A stretch of 64,000 nt of DNA from Polaribacter sp. (GTDB lineage Bacteria > Bacteroidota > Bacteroidia > Flavobacteriales > Flavobacteriaceae). Shown here piece by piece: positions 25,067-34,487 of this stretch. Below the pieces are notes generated by a model. The model did no database searches. It was not told the origin of the DNA and saw only the letters and a program-made list of their open reading frames with translations. The stretch spans positions 1-64,000 of the forward strand of contig JAQWOR010000072.1 in assembly GCA_029245785.1 (NCBI GenBank), written 5' to 3'. Positions within the stretch are counted from its first letter, which is position 1, and the number at the start of each line of letters is the position of its first letter. A program made the translations under genes and the position numbers.

Positions 25067-25540
25067 TTATCTCGAAATTTCAACAATTTCAAATTTCATA
25101 ATACCATTGGGCACCTGAACTTCTGCAACCTCTCCTACTTTCTTCCCTAACAATCCTTTTCCTATTGGAGAATTTACAGACAGTTTTCCATTTCTAATAT
25201 CTGTTTCAGAGTCTGCCACCAATGTATAAGTAAACTCCATATTGTTTGCTGTATTTTTAATTTTTACCACAGAATGAATCAATATTTTTGAAGTATCTAG
25301 TTGAGATTCGTCAACAATTCTAGCACTTGCAACTACATTTTTTAATTTTGCGATTTTAAATTCCAAATGAGATTGTTCTTCTTTTGCTGCATGATACTCT
25401 GCATTTTCACTCAAATCGCCCTTATCTCTTGCATCTGCAATTTCTTGTGTAACTCTAGGTCTTTCAACTTGTTCTAGCTGATGTAATTCGTCTTTTAGCT
25501 TTTTAAGCCCTTCTGCCGTGTAATAAGATACTTTGCTCAT
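25067..25540 (-). CDS. greA: Transcription elongation factor GreA
   Basis: GreA rescues backtracked RNA polymerase by stimulating transcript cleavage. The 157-residue protein has the N-terminal coiled coil, GDLSENAEYHAAKEEQ with the tip acidic residues, and the C-terminal globular domain ending SPIGKGLLGKKVGEVAEVQVP. Length is standard. Confidence 0.96.
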   Translation of the reverse strand: MSKVSYYTAEGLKKLKDELHQLEQVERPRVTQEIADARDKGDLSENAEYHAAKEEQSHLEFKIAKLKNVVASARIVDESQLDTSKILIHSVVKIKNTANNMEFTYTLVADSETDIRNGKLSVNSPIGKGLLGKKVGEVAEVQVPNGIMKFEIVEISR

Positions 25541-25600
25541 TGTCTTGTGGTTTTAAAATACAAAATCCCATTGCCGTTTTATCAGAATGAGATTCATTTA

Positions 25601-25608
25601 CAAATGTA
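25601..25608 (-). promoter_or_regulatory. -7 box of the greA promoter
   Basis: On the minus strand the sequence reads TACATTTG, matching the Bacteroidota TAnnTTTG -7 consensus. It lies about 60 nt before the greA start. No clear -33 element was found. Confidence 0.55.
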
Positions 25609-25658
25609 CAAAATATTTGTAACTTGCCTTCGTTTTTAATAAAAACTCATTTATATAC

Positions 25659-26078
25659 ATGAAAAAACGTTTTTTCATATTGACCCTAATTATCTTCTTT
25701 ACCGGTTGCTCTGTCGATCCACAAAATAACGACTTGTTACCTGATATTCCTGTAAATGAATCCATCAATTTAGAGTTGCCACAATACATCAATTTACAAG
25801 TTCCTGGTGGATGGGCATATACTTCAGGAGGTATAAAAGGAATTATTATCTATAATGTTAACGGAACTGAATTTAAAGCTTTTGACAGAGCTTGCCCATC
25901 AAATGACTGTTCTACGCCTATGACATTTAATGGCAGCACCAAACTAAAATGTTCTTGCGATGATAGCGAGTATAGTATTTTAGACGGTTCTTCTCAAACA
26001 AATGGCAACACGTTTTACGCCAGAGAATATTTAACCACCCGCATAAGTAGCAGTACTTTACGAATCTCTAACTTTTAA
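25659..26078 (+). CDS. Rieske-like lipoprotein with non-canonical ligands
   Basis: A 139-residue lipoprotein: the signal MKKRFFILTLIIFFTGC sets Cys17 as the lipidated residue. The body has the layout of a Rieske-type domain, with FDRACPSNDC near residues 80-89 and KLKCSCDDSEYSILDGSSQTNG near 100-120, where Rieske proteins have C-x-H and C-x2-H. Here both histidines are absent and four cysteines (C-x4-C and C-x-C) remain. It may bind another metal cluster or none. It is followed by purK in the same direction, but a purK promoter separates them. Confidence 0.7.
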   Translation: MKKRFFILTLIIFFTGCSVDPQNNDLLPDIPVNESINLELPQYINLQVPGGWAYTSGGIKGIIIYNVNGTEFKAFDRACPSNDCSTPMTFNGSTKLKCSCDDSEYSILDGSSQTNGNTFYAREYLTTRISSSTLRISNF

Positions 26079-26109
26079 TTGCTCTATAACAAATAGATTG
26101 TTATTTTTG
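26079..26109 (+). promoter_or_regulatory. Promoter of purK-purE
   Basis: TTG at 26079-26081 and TATTTTTG at 26102-26109 with a 20-nt spacer fit the Bacteroidota TTTG/TAnnTTTG promoter. The predicted start of transcription is about 25 nt before the GTG start codon of purK. Confidence 0.6.
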
Positions 26110-26137
26110 CGACAACAAACAGAACTTAACAAGCAAC

Positions 26138-27298
26138 GTGAAAAATTATTTTTCTTCCAATTTTAAATTAGGCGTTTTAGGGGGCGGTCAATTAGGAAGA
26201 ATGCTCTTGGCTGAAACCCAAAAATTTGATATTTATACCGTTATTTTAGACGCATCTACTGAGGCTCCTTGTGCCCAAATCTGCAATGAATTTCATGTAG
26301 GGAGCTTGTTAGATTTTGATACGGTTTATAATTTTGGGAAAAACGTAGATGTTCTAACTATCGAAATAGAGCATGTAAATACCGAGGCTTTACATCAACT
26401 AGAAAAAGAGGGTGTTCAGATATATCCGCAACCTGCTGTTATAGAAATTATACAGCACAAAGGAAAACAAAAAGATTTCTTTGTACAGCACCAGATCCCA
26501 ACCTCTCCACATTATCGATTTACAGCTATTTCTGATTTAAAGCGTGCGTTTAAAAACAACGAATTAGAATTGCCTTTTGTGTGGAAATCTGCTCAATTTG
26601 GCTATGATGGAACAGGGGTGAAAATAGTGCGAACGAATCACGACATTGAACACTTAACAGACACCGATTGTATTGTTGAAAAATTGATTCCTTTTAAAAA
26701 TGAATTGGCCGTTATTGTTGCACGAAATGCGGATGGCGAAACCAAAACATATCCTGTTGTAGAAATGGAATTTCATCCAGAAGCAAATCAAGTAGAATAT
26801 GTAATCTGTCCTGCTAGAATTGACAAGCATATTGCAAAAAAAGCACAAGAAATCGCTTTGCAAGTGGCAGCTGCTTTTAAACATGTGGGCGTGTTGGCGG
26901 TAGAATTATTTCAAACCCATGATGATACAATTTTGGTCAATGAAGTAGCGCCAAGAACACATAACTCTGGACACTACAGCATTGAAGCAAGCTACACCAA
27001 TCAGTTTGAACAACATCTTAGAACTATTTTAAACCTACCTTTGGGAGCTACCGAGAGTAAAGTTGCCGGAATTATGGTAAATCTAGTTGGCGAAGAAGGA
27101 TTTACTGGAGATGTGGTTTATAAAAATATTGACGATATCTTAAAAATAGACGGTGTAACTCCGCATATTTATGGAAAAAAAATCACCAAACCTTTTCGTA
27201 AAATGGGACATGTAACCATTGTACATAAAGACATTAATAGTGCAAGAAAAATTGCTCAAAAAGTGAAAGAAACCGTTCGGGTAATCAGTAAAGCATAA
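26138..27298 (+). CDS. purK: N5-carboxyaminoimidazole ribonucleotide synthase
   Basis: PurK uses ATP and bicarbonate to carboxylate AIR to N5-CAIR in purine synthesis. The start is GTG at 26138 (reading as MKNYFSSNFKLGVLGGGQLGRM). The ATP-grasp domain is recognisable by GYDGTGV and LAVIVARNADGE, followed by NEVAPRTHNSGHYSIEAS. The 386-residue length is normal. purE follows after 23 nt and catalyses the next step, so the two form an operon. Confidence 0.96.
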   Translation: MKNYFSSNFKLGVLGGGQLGRMLLAETQKFDIYTVILDASTEAPCAQICNEFHVGSLLDFDTVYNFGKNVDVLTIEIEHVNTEALHQLEKEGVQIYPQPAVIEIIQHKGKQKDFFVQHQIPTSPHYRFTAISDLKRAFKNNELELPFVWKSAQFGYDGTGVKIVRTNHDIEHLTDTDCIVEKLIPFKNELAVIVARNADGETKTYPVVEMEFHPEANQVEYVICPARIDKHIAKKAQEIALQVAAAFKHVGVLAVELFQTHDDTILVNEVAPRTHNSGHYSIEASYTNQFEQHLRTILNLPLGATESKVAGIMVNLVGEEGFTGDVVYKNIDDILKIDGVTPHIYGKKITKPFRKMGHVTIVHKDINSARKIAQKVKETVRVISKA

Positions 27299-27321
27299 AA
27301 AACAACTTTAAAACAACAACT

Positions 27322-27801
27322 ATGGTAGGAATTATAATGGGAAGCGATTCAGATCTTCCAATCATGCAAGAAGCAATTACTGTGTTAGAAAGTTTTGACA
27401 TTCCGTTTGAAGTAGACATTGTTTCTGCCCATAGAACGCCAGAAAAATTAGTTGATTATGCAACAAACGCTCACAAAAGAGGCCTCAAAGTTATTATTGC
27501 AGGCGCTGGTGGTGCCGCACATTTACCAGGAATGGTTGCTTCTATGAGTCCATTGCCAATTATTGGAGTTCCTGTAAAAAGCAGAAATTCTATCGACGGG
27601 TGGGATTCTATTTTATCCATTCTTCAAATGCCTGGTGGTGTTCCTGTAGCAACTGTTGCCTTGGATGGCGCAAAAAATGCAGGAATTTTAGCCGCACAAA
27701 TCATTGGCGCTTCTGACAAATGTGTTTTAGACAAAATAATTACTTACAAAGAAGGCTTAAAACTCAAAGTAGAAAAAGCTTCTGAACGCGTAAAGAAATA
27801 A
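27322..27801 (+). CDS. purE: N5-carboxyaminoimidazole ribonucleotide mutase
   Basis: PurE moves the carboxyl group of N5-CAIR to C4, giving CAIR. The 159-residue class I enzyme shows MGSDSDLPIM, the active-site SAHRTPEKL and AGAGGAAHLPGMVAS, and GVPVKS. It is directly downstream of purK and ends before a strong terminator. Confidence 0.97.
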   Translation: MVGIIMGSDSDLPIMQEAITVLESFDIPFEVDIVSAHRTPEKLVDYATNAHKRGLKVIIAGAGGAAHLPGMVASMSPLPIIGVPVKSRNSIDGWDSILSILQMPGGVPVATVALDGAKNAGILAAQIIGASDKCVLDKIITYKEGLKLKVEKASERVKK

Positions 27802-27820
27802 ATACACAAAACAACATCCA

Positions 27821-27856
27821 AACCTCACAGGTTTTGAAAACCTGTGAGGTTTTCTT
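27821..27856 (+). terminator. Terminator of purKE (CCTCACAGG family)
   Basis: AACCTCACAGGTTTT and its exact reverse complement AAAACCTGTGAGGTT are separated by a single G, giving a 15-bp palindrome followed by TTCTTATAA. It begins 19 nt after purE. Related hairpins occur at 13402 and 34428. Confidence 0.85.
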
Positions 27857-27896
27857 ATAAAAAATTTCATCCACCATTAATCTGAATTTTAAATTG

Positions 27897-29915
27897 ATGA
27901 ATCCATTATTACAAGATTTCAACACGGCTCCTTTTTCTAAAATTGCGTACAATGATTATAAACCCGCCATTAAAAAAGGTATTGAAATCGCCAAAAAAGA
28001 AATTGAGCGTATTGTATTGAATTCTGACACTCCAACTTTTGAAAACACAACAGTTGCTTTAGATTTTACAGGTGAAAAACTAAATCGAATTAGCAGTATT
28101 TTTTTCAATGTAAACGCTGCCGAAACTTCGGATGAAATTCAAAAAATAGCCAAAGAAATTTCACCTTGGTTGAGCGAATTTAAAAATGACATTACCTTAA
28201 ACGAAGCGCTATTTAGTAGAGTAAAATCGGTTTATGATCTAAAAAACGAACTAACATTAACTCCTGAGCAACAAACACTCTTAGAAAAACAATACAAAGG
28301 CTTTGCAAGAAATGGAGCTAATTTAAACGACACCGACCAAACTGAGTTGCGAAAAATTGATGCTGAATTATCAAAATTAGCTTTACAATTTGGAGAAAAT
28401 GTACTGGCAGAAACCAATGCTTTTGAGCTGCATATTACAAACCAAAATCAACTTGCAGGATTGCCAGAAAGCGTCAAAGAGGCTGCACATTTATTAGCGA
28501 CTCAAAAAGAAAAGGACGGTTGGGTTTTTACTTTAGATTATCCGAGCTACATTCCGTTTATGACCTATGCTGACAATAGAGAATTGCGAAAGAAATTAGC
28601 CATTGCAGCAGGTAAAAAATCCTTTCAAAACAATAAATTTAACAACGAACAAATTGTTTTAGACATTGTAAAACTAAGACATCAAAGAGCACATTTATTA
28701 GGCTACAAAACCCATGCTCATTTTGTACTAGAAGAACGCATGGCAGAAACACCAGAAAAAGTACTTTCTTTTTCAAAAGAGCTGCTTGAAAAAGCGAAAC
28801 CTGCCGCTAAAAAAGAATTCGAAAATTTAGAAGAATACGCAAAAAAACTAGACGGAATTGATCAACTGCAAAAATGGGACAGTGCCTACTATTCAGAAAA
28901 GTTAAAAAAAGAACTTTTTAGCTTAGATCAAGAATTACTAAAACCTTATTTTCAATTAGAACGTGTAATTGAAGGTGTTTTTACCATCGCCAACAAATTA
29001 TACGACCTCCAATTCGAAGAAGTTTTTAACATAGATACCTACCACGAAGAAGTTAAGACCTACAATGTTACCGACACAGCCGGAAGCTCTATTGCCATTT
29101 TTTATGCCGATTTTCATCCTAGAAAAGGAAAAAGAAATGGTGCTTGGATGACCTCGTACAAACCACAACAAATTAAGAACAACAACAATGAACGCCCACA
29201 TATTTCTATTGTGTGTAACTTTACAAAACCAACTCAAACAACACCTTCTTTATTAACATTTAACGAAGTAACAACCTTGTTTCACGAGTTTGGTCATGCC
29301 TTACACGGTATGCTAGCCAATACCACATATAACAGTTTGTCTGGAACTTCTGTTTCTTGGGATTTTGTAGAATTACCAAGTCAAGTATTAGAAAATTGGT
29401 GTTTTGAAAAAGAGGCGCTAGAATTGTTTGCCAAACATTATAAAACCGGAAAAACCATTCCGATGGAATACATCAATAAAATCAAAGAGTCAGCAAGTTT
29501 CCATGAAGGAATGCAAACCCTACGGCAGTTAAGTTTTGGTTTATTAGATATGGCATGGCATGGTAGCGAATTACCAGAGGCCATACAATCTGTAAAAGAC
29601 TTTGAAACCAAGGCATTCTTAGAGACACAATTGTTTCCAGATGTTGTAGAAAATTGTATGAGTACTGCGTTTTCTCATATTTTTCAAGGCGGATATTCTG
29701 CGGGGTATTATTCTTATAAATGGGCAGAAGTGTTAGACGCAGATGCTTTTGAATACTTTTTAGAAAAAGGAATTTTTAATAAAGAAGTAGCCAATAAATT
29801 TAAAGAACATGTACTCTCTAAAGGCGGAACAGAGAAACCCATGGAGCTCTACAAACGTTTTAGAGGAAAAGCGCCAAAACCAGATGCCTTATTAAAACGC
29901 GCCGGACTTATTTAG
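27897..29915 (+). CDS. M3 family zinc metallopeptidase (oligopeptidase A / Dcp-like)
   Basis: A 672-residue thimet-oligopeptidase-type protease that degrades short peptides. The catalytic zinc motif HEFGHALH lies in TLFHEFGHALHGML, with the third ligand in the following SGTSVSWDFVELPSQVLENW segment. The ORF track start at 27894 is a TTG; the adjacent ATG at 27897 (MNPLLQDF) is preferred. No signal peptide is present, so it acts in the cytoplasm unless exported another way. Confidence 0.94.
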   Translation: MNPLLQDFNTAPFSKIAYNDYKPAIKKGIEIAKKEIERIVLNSDTPTFENTTVALDFTGEKLNRISSIFFNVNAAETSDEIQKIAKEISPWLSEFKNDITLNEALFSRVKSVYDLKNELTLTPEQQTLLEKQYKGFARNGANLNDTDQTELRKIDAELSKLALQFGENVLAETNAFELHITNQNQLAGLPESVKEAAHLLATQKEKDGWVFTLDYPSYIPFMTYADNRELRKKLAIAAGKKSFQNNKFNNEQIVLDIVKLRHQRAHLLGYKTHAHFVLEERMAETPEKVLSFSKELLEKAKPAAKKEFENLEEYAKKLDGIDQLQKWDSAYYSEKLKKELFSLDQELLKPYFQLERVIEGVFTIANKLYDLQFEEVFNIDTYHEEVKTYNVTDTAGSSIAIFYADFHPRKGKRNGAWMTSYKPQQIKNNNNERPHISIVCNFTKPTQTTPSLLTFNEVTTLFHEFGHALHGMLANTTYNSLSGTSVSWDFVELPSQVLENWCFEKEALELFAKHYKTGKTIPMEYINKIKESASFHEGMQTLRQLSFGLLDMAWHGSELPEAIQSVKDFETKAFLETQLFPDVVENCMSTAFSHIFQGGYSAGYYSYKWAEVLDADAFEYFLEKGIFNKEVANKFKEHVLSKGGTEKPMELYKRFRGKAPKPDALLKRAGLI

Positions 29916-29942
29916 GCTTGATTTTTATAAAAATTAATTGCA

Positions 29943-31163
29943 ATGAAAAAAATATTTCTTCTATTCTTTTTAGTTTCAGTTGTATCAAGTGCTCAGGTTA
30001 TTGTAAAAGGTCGTGTTCTTTCTTTTGGAGGTAAAATTTTAGAAGGAGCTTCTGTTTATTTAAATAATACAACCATTGGCGTATATACAGATGAAGAAGG
30101 GAATTTTGAATTAGCTCTCAAAGAAGGAACCTACGATTTGATTGTATCTTTTATAGGATATAAAACAACTCAACATTTACTAAATACTACTAAAAACACA
30201 AAACCTCTATTGTTTAAGTTACTTCCTGAAACTACTGTATTAGATGAGTTAGTTCTTAAGAAAACAACATATGACAATCAATGGAAACACAATTTATCAC
30301 GCTTTAAACAAGCCCTTTTAGGAAGAACAATACTTTCTAAAAACTGTAAAATTCTAAACCCTAAAGTATTGCATTTTGAATTTGACTCAACAACAGGAAC
30401 ACTCACTGCCGAAATCAAAGAACCATTAAAAATTGAACATAAAGGACTGGGATTTCTTATTACTTATGATTTGGTTGATTTTTCATTAGGGAGAGAACAA
30501 CTAATCTATTTAGGATATACGAAATATGAAAATTTAAGCGGAGGAAAAAGAAAACAAAAACGTTGGAAACAAAATAGATTAAAAGCGTTTAACGGTTCTC
30601 GTATGCATTTTGTAAGAAGCTTGCGCAATCAGAATTTAAAAGAAGAAGGTTTTCTTGTAAATCAATTTAAAAGGGTTTTAAATGCTGACAGGCCTTCTGA
30701 AGAAGCTATAAAAAAAGCAAGACAATTGATACATCTAAACCGAAATTCAGTGGTTTTTGAAAAAAAACGAACGAACCCTAAAACTCCTCTCGATTCAGCT
30801 ATGGTTATCTTAAAGAAATCTCGCCTCCCTAAATATCGAGACTTTTTATACAAAAAGAATGTTCCGTATTCTGATATGATTTTGATTTCTAAAAAAAACA
30901 TTTTGATAAAATTTAAAGACTATCTATCAATCATTTACACTAAGGAACCCGAAGAAAAAAATTACATGCAAAACAACTTTTTAAATAGAAGAAAGGCCTT
31001 AGACACACAAACTTCAGCTATAACAATGCTTACTAAAACTGCCATTTTAGATCCATCTGGAGATATTATAAACCCTTTAGATATTTTTTCTGAAGGCTAT
31101 TGGAGTTACGAACAGTTTGCAGATTTGCTACCTTTGGATTACAATCCTCCAAAAAAAAAATAA
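29943..31163 (+). CDS. Secreted protein with carboxypeptidase-like regulatory domain
   Basis: A 406-residue exported protein with signal peptide MKKIFLLFFLVSVVSSAQ and an N-terminal CarboxypepD_reg-like beta-sandwich (about 22-100: VKGRVLSFGGKILEGASVYL, GVYTDEEGNFEL, VSFIGYKT). The remaining 300 residues are basic and lysine-rich with no recognised domain. It lacks the beta-barrel of TonB receptors or DUF5686 proteins. It follows the M3 peptidase by 27 nt and may share its transcript. Confidence 0.78.
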   Translation: MKKIFLLFFLVSVVSSAQVIVKGRVLSFGGKILEGASVYLNNTTIGVYTDEEGNFELALKEGTYDLIVSFIGYKTTQHLLNTTKNTKPLLFKLLPETTVLDELVLKKTTYDNQWKHNLSRFKQALLGRTILSKNCKILNPKVLHFEFDSTTGTLTAEIKEPLKIEHKGLGFLITYDLVDFSLGREQLIYLGYTKYENLSGGKRKQKRWKQNRLKAFNGSRMHFVRSLRNQNLKEEGFLVNQFKRVLNADRPSEEAIKKARQLIHLNRNSVVFEKKRTNPKTPLDSAMVILKKSRLPKYRDFLYKKNVPYSDMILISKKNILIKFKDYLSIIYTKEPEEKNYMQNNFLNRRKALDTQTSAITMLTKTAILDPSGDIINPLDIFSEGYWSYEQFADLLPLDYNPPKKK

Positions 31164-31180
31164 TTAGCAACTAAATACCA

Positions 31181-32422
31181 CTACTGCCTCCTATTCTTTT
31201 CTTCAATCCATTTACTCATGTACTTGGTGCTTTGCAGTGTTTGATATTGTAACAAACTTCCCATAAAATTATACATTCGATGCTTCTTAAGATTTTCTTG
31301 AACAGCTTTTATTCGGTCAATAAAAGGAGGCTCTAATTGCTCTTTATCATACAATTGATTGATGATTTCAATTCCGTTCTGCTGAGCCTTTTTCCATACT
31401 TTTTTGTGTGTATACAATTTCACAGCAGTATCTGCAAAGACCTTGAAATCATCGCTAACAAATCCGTTCCAAGGTAACTTTTCATGCATTCCTTCTGCTC
31501 CAATCGTAGTAGTTACGCTTGGCGTACCACAAACCATTGCTTCCGTGAGTTTTCCTTTAATTCCTGCTCCAAATCGCAAAGGAGCTAGCACCACGCTGCT
31601 GTTTCCAACAATTTCTTTAGCGTCTACTGCATAACCTTTTATGTAAAATCCTTCTTTCGGGTTATGCAATTCTACTATTTGCTGTGTGGGATATGCACCA
31701 TAGATATGCAATTTTGCCATTGGTAATTGTTTTCGAATATGTTGCCAAAGCAGGGTCTTCAATTGCAATATCGCATCTACATTGGGTGCGTGCATAAAAT
31801 TTCCAATCATTGCAAAATGCTTTCGCTCTTCAAATGGTTTCCAATTCTCAATGGTTTCTACCTCAATTCTTTGCAACAAAAAAGGCAAGTGATATAAAAT
31901 TCGTTTATCAATTTTAAAAGTAGTTTGCAACACATCCATTTCAAAAGTAGAAATGATCAGTGACATGTCACAACGTAAAATAGCGGCAATTTCCCTTTTT
32001 GCGATGTCTGATTGCAACAGTGCATTGAACGAAAATTTAGTTTCTTTTTTAAGAGCTTCATGACGTGTTTTTCTGAGAGAATGCAAGTCTTCGGTATCTA
32101 AAATTCGAAGTGCGTCTGGACAATTTTCTGCCACTCGCCAACCAAACTGCTCTTCAATCATAAACCGATCAAAAACAACAATTGAAGGATGTAGTTTTTT
32201 TACAAAAACATCAAAAGAAGGATTATTTAACTCAATAAAAACCTCTGCAACGCCAATAGCTTTTAAATCTAATGCTTGTTCTCCTCTTTGTGCTGTTGAC
32301 GCAAAAGTAACCGTATAATTGTTTTTCAGAAACAGTGTGATCAATTGCAACATTCTAGAGCCAGCTGCAGAAGAATTAGGCGCCACCCAAACAGTTCCAA
32401 TAATTAAAACAGTTTTTTGCAC
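31181..32422 (-). CDS. Glycosyltransferase, GT-B fold (GT1/GT4-like)
   Basis: A 413-residue glycosyltransferase. The N-terminal half begins with VLIIGTVWVAPNSSAAGSRML, and the C-terminal half carries AMIGNFMHAPNVDAILQL, HIYGAYP and VVLAPLRFGAGIKGKLTEAMVCGTPSVTT, the donor-binding region of GT4-like enzymes. Acceptor and sugar are unknown. The heme-binding gene lies 3 nt upstream on the same strand, which implies shared transcription but no obvious shared function. Confidence 0.85.
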   Translation of the reverse strand: MQKTVLIIGTVWVAPNSSAAGSRMLQLITLFLKNNYTVTFASTAQRGEQALDLKAIGVAEVFIELNNPSFDVFVKKLHPSIVVFDRFMIEEQFGWRVAENCPDALRILDTEDLHSLRKTRHEALKKETKFSFNALLQSDIAKREIAAILRCDMSLIISTFEMDVLQTTFKIDKRILYHLPFLLQRIEVETIENWKPFEERKHFAMIGNFMHAPNVDAILQLKTLLWQHIRKQLPMAKLHIYGAYPTQQIVELHNPKEGFYIKGYAVDAKEIVGNSSVVLAPLRFGAGIKGKLTEAMVCGTPSVTTTIGAEGMHEKLPWNGFVSDDFKVFADTAVKLYTHKKVWKKAQQNGIEIINQLYDKEQLEPPFIDRIKAVQENLKKHRMYNFMGSLLQYQTLQSTKYMSKWIEEKNRRQ

Positions 32423-32425
32423 CTC

Positions 32426-32899
32426 TTATTTTGAATTTAACGCTGCCTTGTAATTTGTTTGAAGTCGTCTTGCCCAACTTACCAAAGCATCTATTTGAGC
32501 TTGCGATAAATTTGCTTCTTTATGAGTCCATCTATAAGAAGGCAAAGGCATTTCCTTTTTTTCAACCATTTCATAAAGCTCTTCTGATTTGTGCTCTTTG
32601 CGCTTTAAAGAATAGGCAGACCATTTAGAAAAATTTAATTTCTTTTTCCCAACTTTAACATGATTTTCCATCCAATAATTTACAGGTGTTATTTTTCCAT
32701 ACCAAGGATAGCGTGTTTTATTTGTATGACAATCAAAACAAGATTCTTTTAACAGTTTCAGAACTTCTTCTGACGGAGCTGTTTCTGACACAAAGGCCGA
32801 GATAGTGCTCAAATTTCCTTCATTTTTTTCTGGCCCAAAAAATTGAGCGACAACAAAAGTGACCAATAATAATCCGGTAATTTTTCGTACTATTTTCAT
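32426..32899 (-). CDS. Haem-binding domain protein (c-type cytochrome-like)
   Basis: A 157-residue exported protein with an N-terminal hydrophobic signal or anchor (ITGLLLVTFVVAQFFG). It has one CxxCH haem motif, SCFDCHTNKTRYPWYGKITP, near residue 53, and the conserved NYWMENHV and LPSYRWTHKEANLS segments of the Haem_bd family. It probably binds one haem c in the periplasm. Its electron partner is unknown. Confidence 0.9.
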   Translation of the reverse strand: MKIVRKITGLLLVTFVVAQFFGPEKNEGNLSTISAFVSETAPSEEVLKLLKESCFDCHTNKTRYPWYGKITPVNYWMENHVKVGKKKLNFSKWSAYSLKRKEHKSEELYEMVEKKEMPLPSYRWTHKEANLSQAQIDALVSWARRLQTNYKAALNSK

Positions 32900-32966
32900 T
32901 TATTTTTTATTTAAGGCCTAAAGATAGTTATTCTTAACTATTAACATATTTATTGACAAATAATTG

Positions 32967-32974
32967 TAAATTTG
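32967..32974 (+). promoter_or_regulatory. -7 box of the lpdA promoter
   Basis: TAAATTTG matches the TAnnTTTG consensus 34 nt before the lpdA start. The -33 element is not clear. Confidence 0.5.
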
Positions 32975-33008
32975 TGCCTGTTATTTGTAAAAACAAAATT
33001 CTATTATA

Positions 33009-34409
33009 ATGAAATACGATATTATCGTTATTGGTTCTGGTCCTGGAGGTTATATTGCTGCAGTTAGAGCTTCTCAATTAGGAAAAAAAGTGGCTATTAT
33101 TGAAAAATATGCTGCTTTAGGTGGAACGTGTTTAAATGTTGGATGCATTCCTTCAAAAGCATTATTAGATTCTTCACACCATTATTACGATGCGGTCAAT
33201 CATTTTGACACGCACGGAATTTCGATTGAAAAACCAAGACTAGATTTCACCAAAATGATTGCGCGTAAAGCAACAGTTGTAGAACAAACTTCTGGCGGAA
33301 TTAAATACCTAATGGACAAAAACAATGTAGACGTTTTTGAAGGATTGGGCTCTTTTGCTGATGCCACTCACGTAAAAATTACAAAAAAAGACGGTACATC
33401 AGAAACCATTGAAGGAACAAATATTATTATTGCAACGGGCTCTAAGCCTTCTTCTTTACCTTTTATTTCTATTGATAAAGAGCGCATCATTACCTCTACA
33501 GAAGCCTTAAAGCTAACCGAAGTTCCTAAACATTTATTAGTGATTGGCGGTGGGGTTATTGGCCTGGAATTAGGTTCTGTATACAAGCGTTTGGGAGCAG
33601 ACGTAACTGTGATTGAATATGCATCAAAAATTACACCAATGATGGATGCTGATGTTTCTAAAGAGTTGCAGAAAGTATTAAAGAAACAAGGAATGAAATT
33701 TGCTGTTGGTCATGGAGTTACTTCTGTAGAACGAAATGGTAATGAAGTGGTGGTAAAAGCAACCGATAAAAAAGGAAAAGCTGTTGAATTTACTGGCGAC
33801 TACTGTTTGGTAGCTGTTGGACGTAAACCGTATACCGAAGGATTGGACTTAGAAAATGCAGGAGTTGTACTAAACGATAAAAATCAAGTTACAATTAACG
33901 AACATTTGCAAACAAGTACTTCAAACATTTATGCCATTGGCGATGTTGTAGAAGGCGCTATGTTGGCACACAAAGCAGAAGAAGAAGGCGTCGTTGTTGC
34001 TGAATTTTTAGCGGGACAAAAACCACATATCGATTATAATTTAATTCCAGGAGTTGTCTATACATGGCCAGAAGTTGCGGCTGTTGGTAAAACAGAACAA
34101 GAATTAAAAGATGCTGGTATCGATTACAAAGCTGGAAAATTTTCCATGCGTGCCTTAGGACGTTCTCGGGCAAGTGGAGATATTGATGGGTTTGTAAAAG
34201 TATTAGCAGATACAACTACCGATGAAATTCTAGGCGTTCACATTGTAGGCGCTCGTGCTGCAGATTTAATTATGGAAGCTGCTGTAGCAATGGAATACAG
34301 AGCATCTGCAGAAGATTTGGCACGAATTTGTCATGGGCACCCAACCTATTCAGAAGCAATCAAAGAAGCGGCAAAAGCTGCTTGGGACGGAATGCCATTG
34401 AATGCATAA
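33009..34409 (+). CDS. lpdA: Dihydrolipoyl dehydrogenase (E3)
   Basis: E3 reoxidises dihydrolipoamide in the pyruvate and 2-oxoglutarate dehydrogenase complexes and the glycine cleavage system. The 466-residue flavoprotein has IIVIGSGPGGYIAA, the redox disulfide GGTCLNVGCIPSK (Cys41/46), the NAD site VIGGGVIGLELGS, IYAIGDVVEG and the active-site ICHGHPTYSEA. No E1 or E2 genes are adjacent. Confidence 0.96.
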   Translation: MKYDIIVIGSGPGGYIAAVRASQLGKKVAIIEKYAALGGTCLNVGCIPSKALLDSSHHYYDAVNHFDTHGISIEKPRLDFTKMIARKATVVEQTSGGIKYLMDKNNVDVFEGLGSFADATHVKITKKDGTSETIEGTNIIIATGSKPSSLPFISIDKERIITSTEALKLTEVPKHLLVIGGGVIGLELGSVYKRLGADVTVIEYASKITPMMDADVSKELQKVLKKQGMKFAVGHGVTSVERNGNEVVVKATDKKGKAVEFTGDYCLVAVGRKPYTEGLDLENAGVVLNDKNQVTINEHLQTSTSNIYAIGDVVEGAMLAHKAEEEGVVVAEFLAGQKPHIDYNLIPGVVYTWPEVAAVGKTEQELKDAGIDYKAGKFSMRALGRSRASGDIDGFVKVLADTTTDEILGVHIVGARAADLIMEAAVAMEYRASAEDLARICHGHPTYSEAIKEAAKAAWDGMPLNA

Positions 34410-34427
34410 AACAATCTAAATTATTTT

Positions 34428-34465
34428 AGCCCTCACAGGTTTTTAAAATCTGTGAGGGCTTTTTA
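34428..34465 (+). terminator. Terminator of lpdA (CCTCACAGG family)
   Basis: AGCCCTCACAG...CTGTGAGGGCT is an 11-bp stem with a TTTT/AAAA-rich loop and a trailing TTTTT. The loop and stem share the CTCACAGGTTTT core with the terminator after purE. Confidence 0.88.
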
Positions 34466-34487
34466 ATGCTGTAAAATTGTGAAAAGG

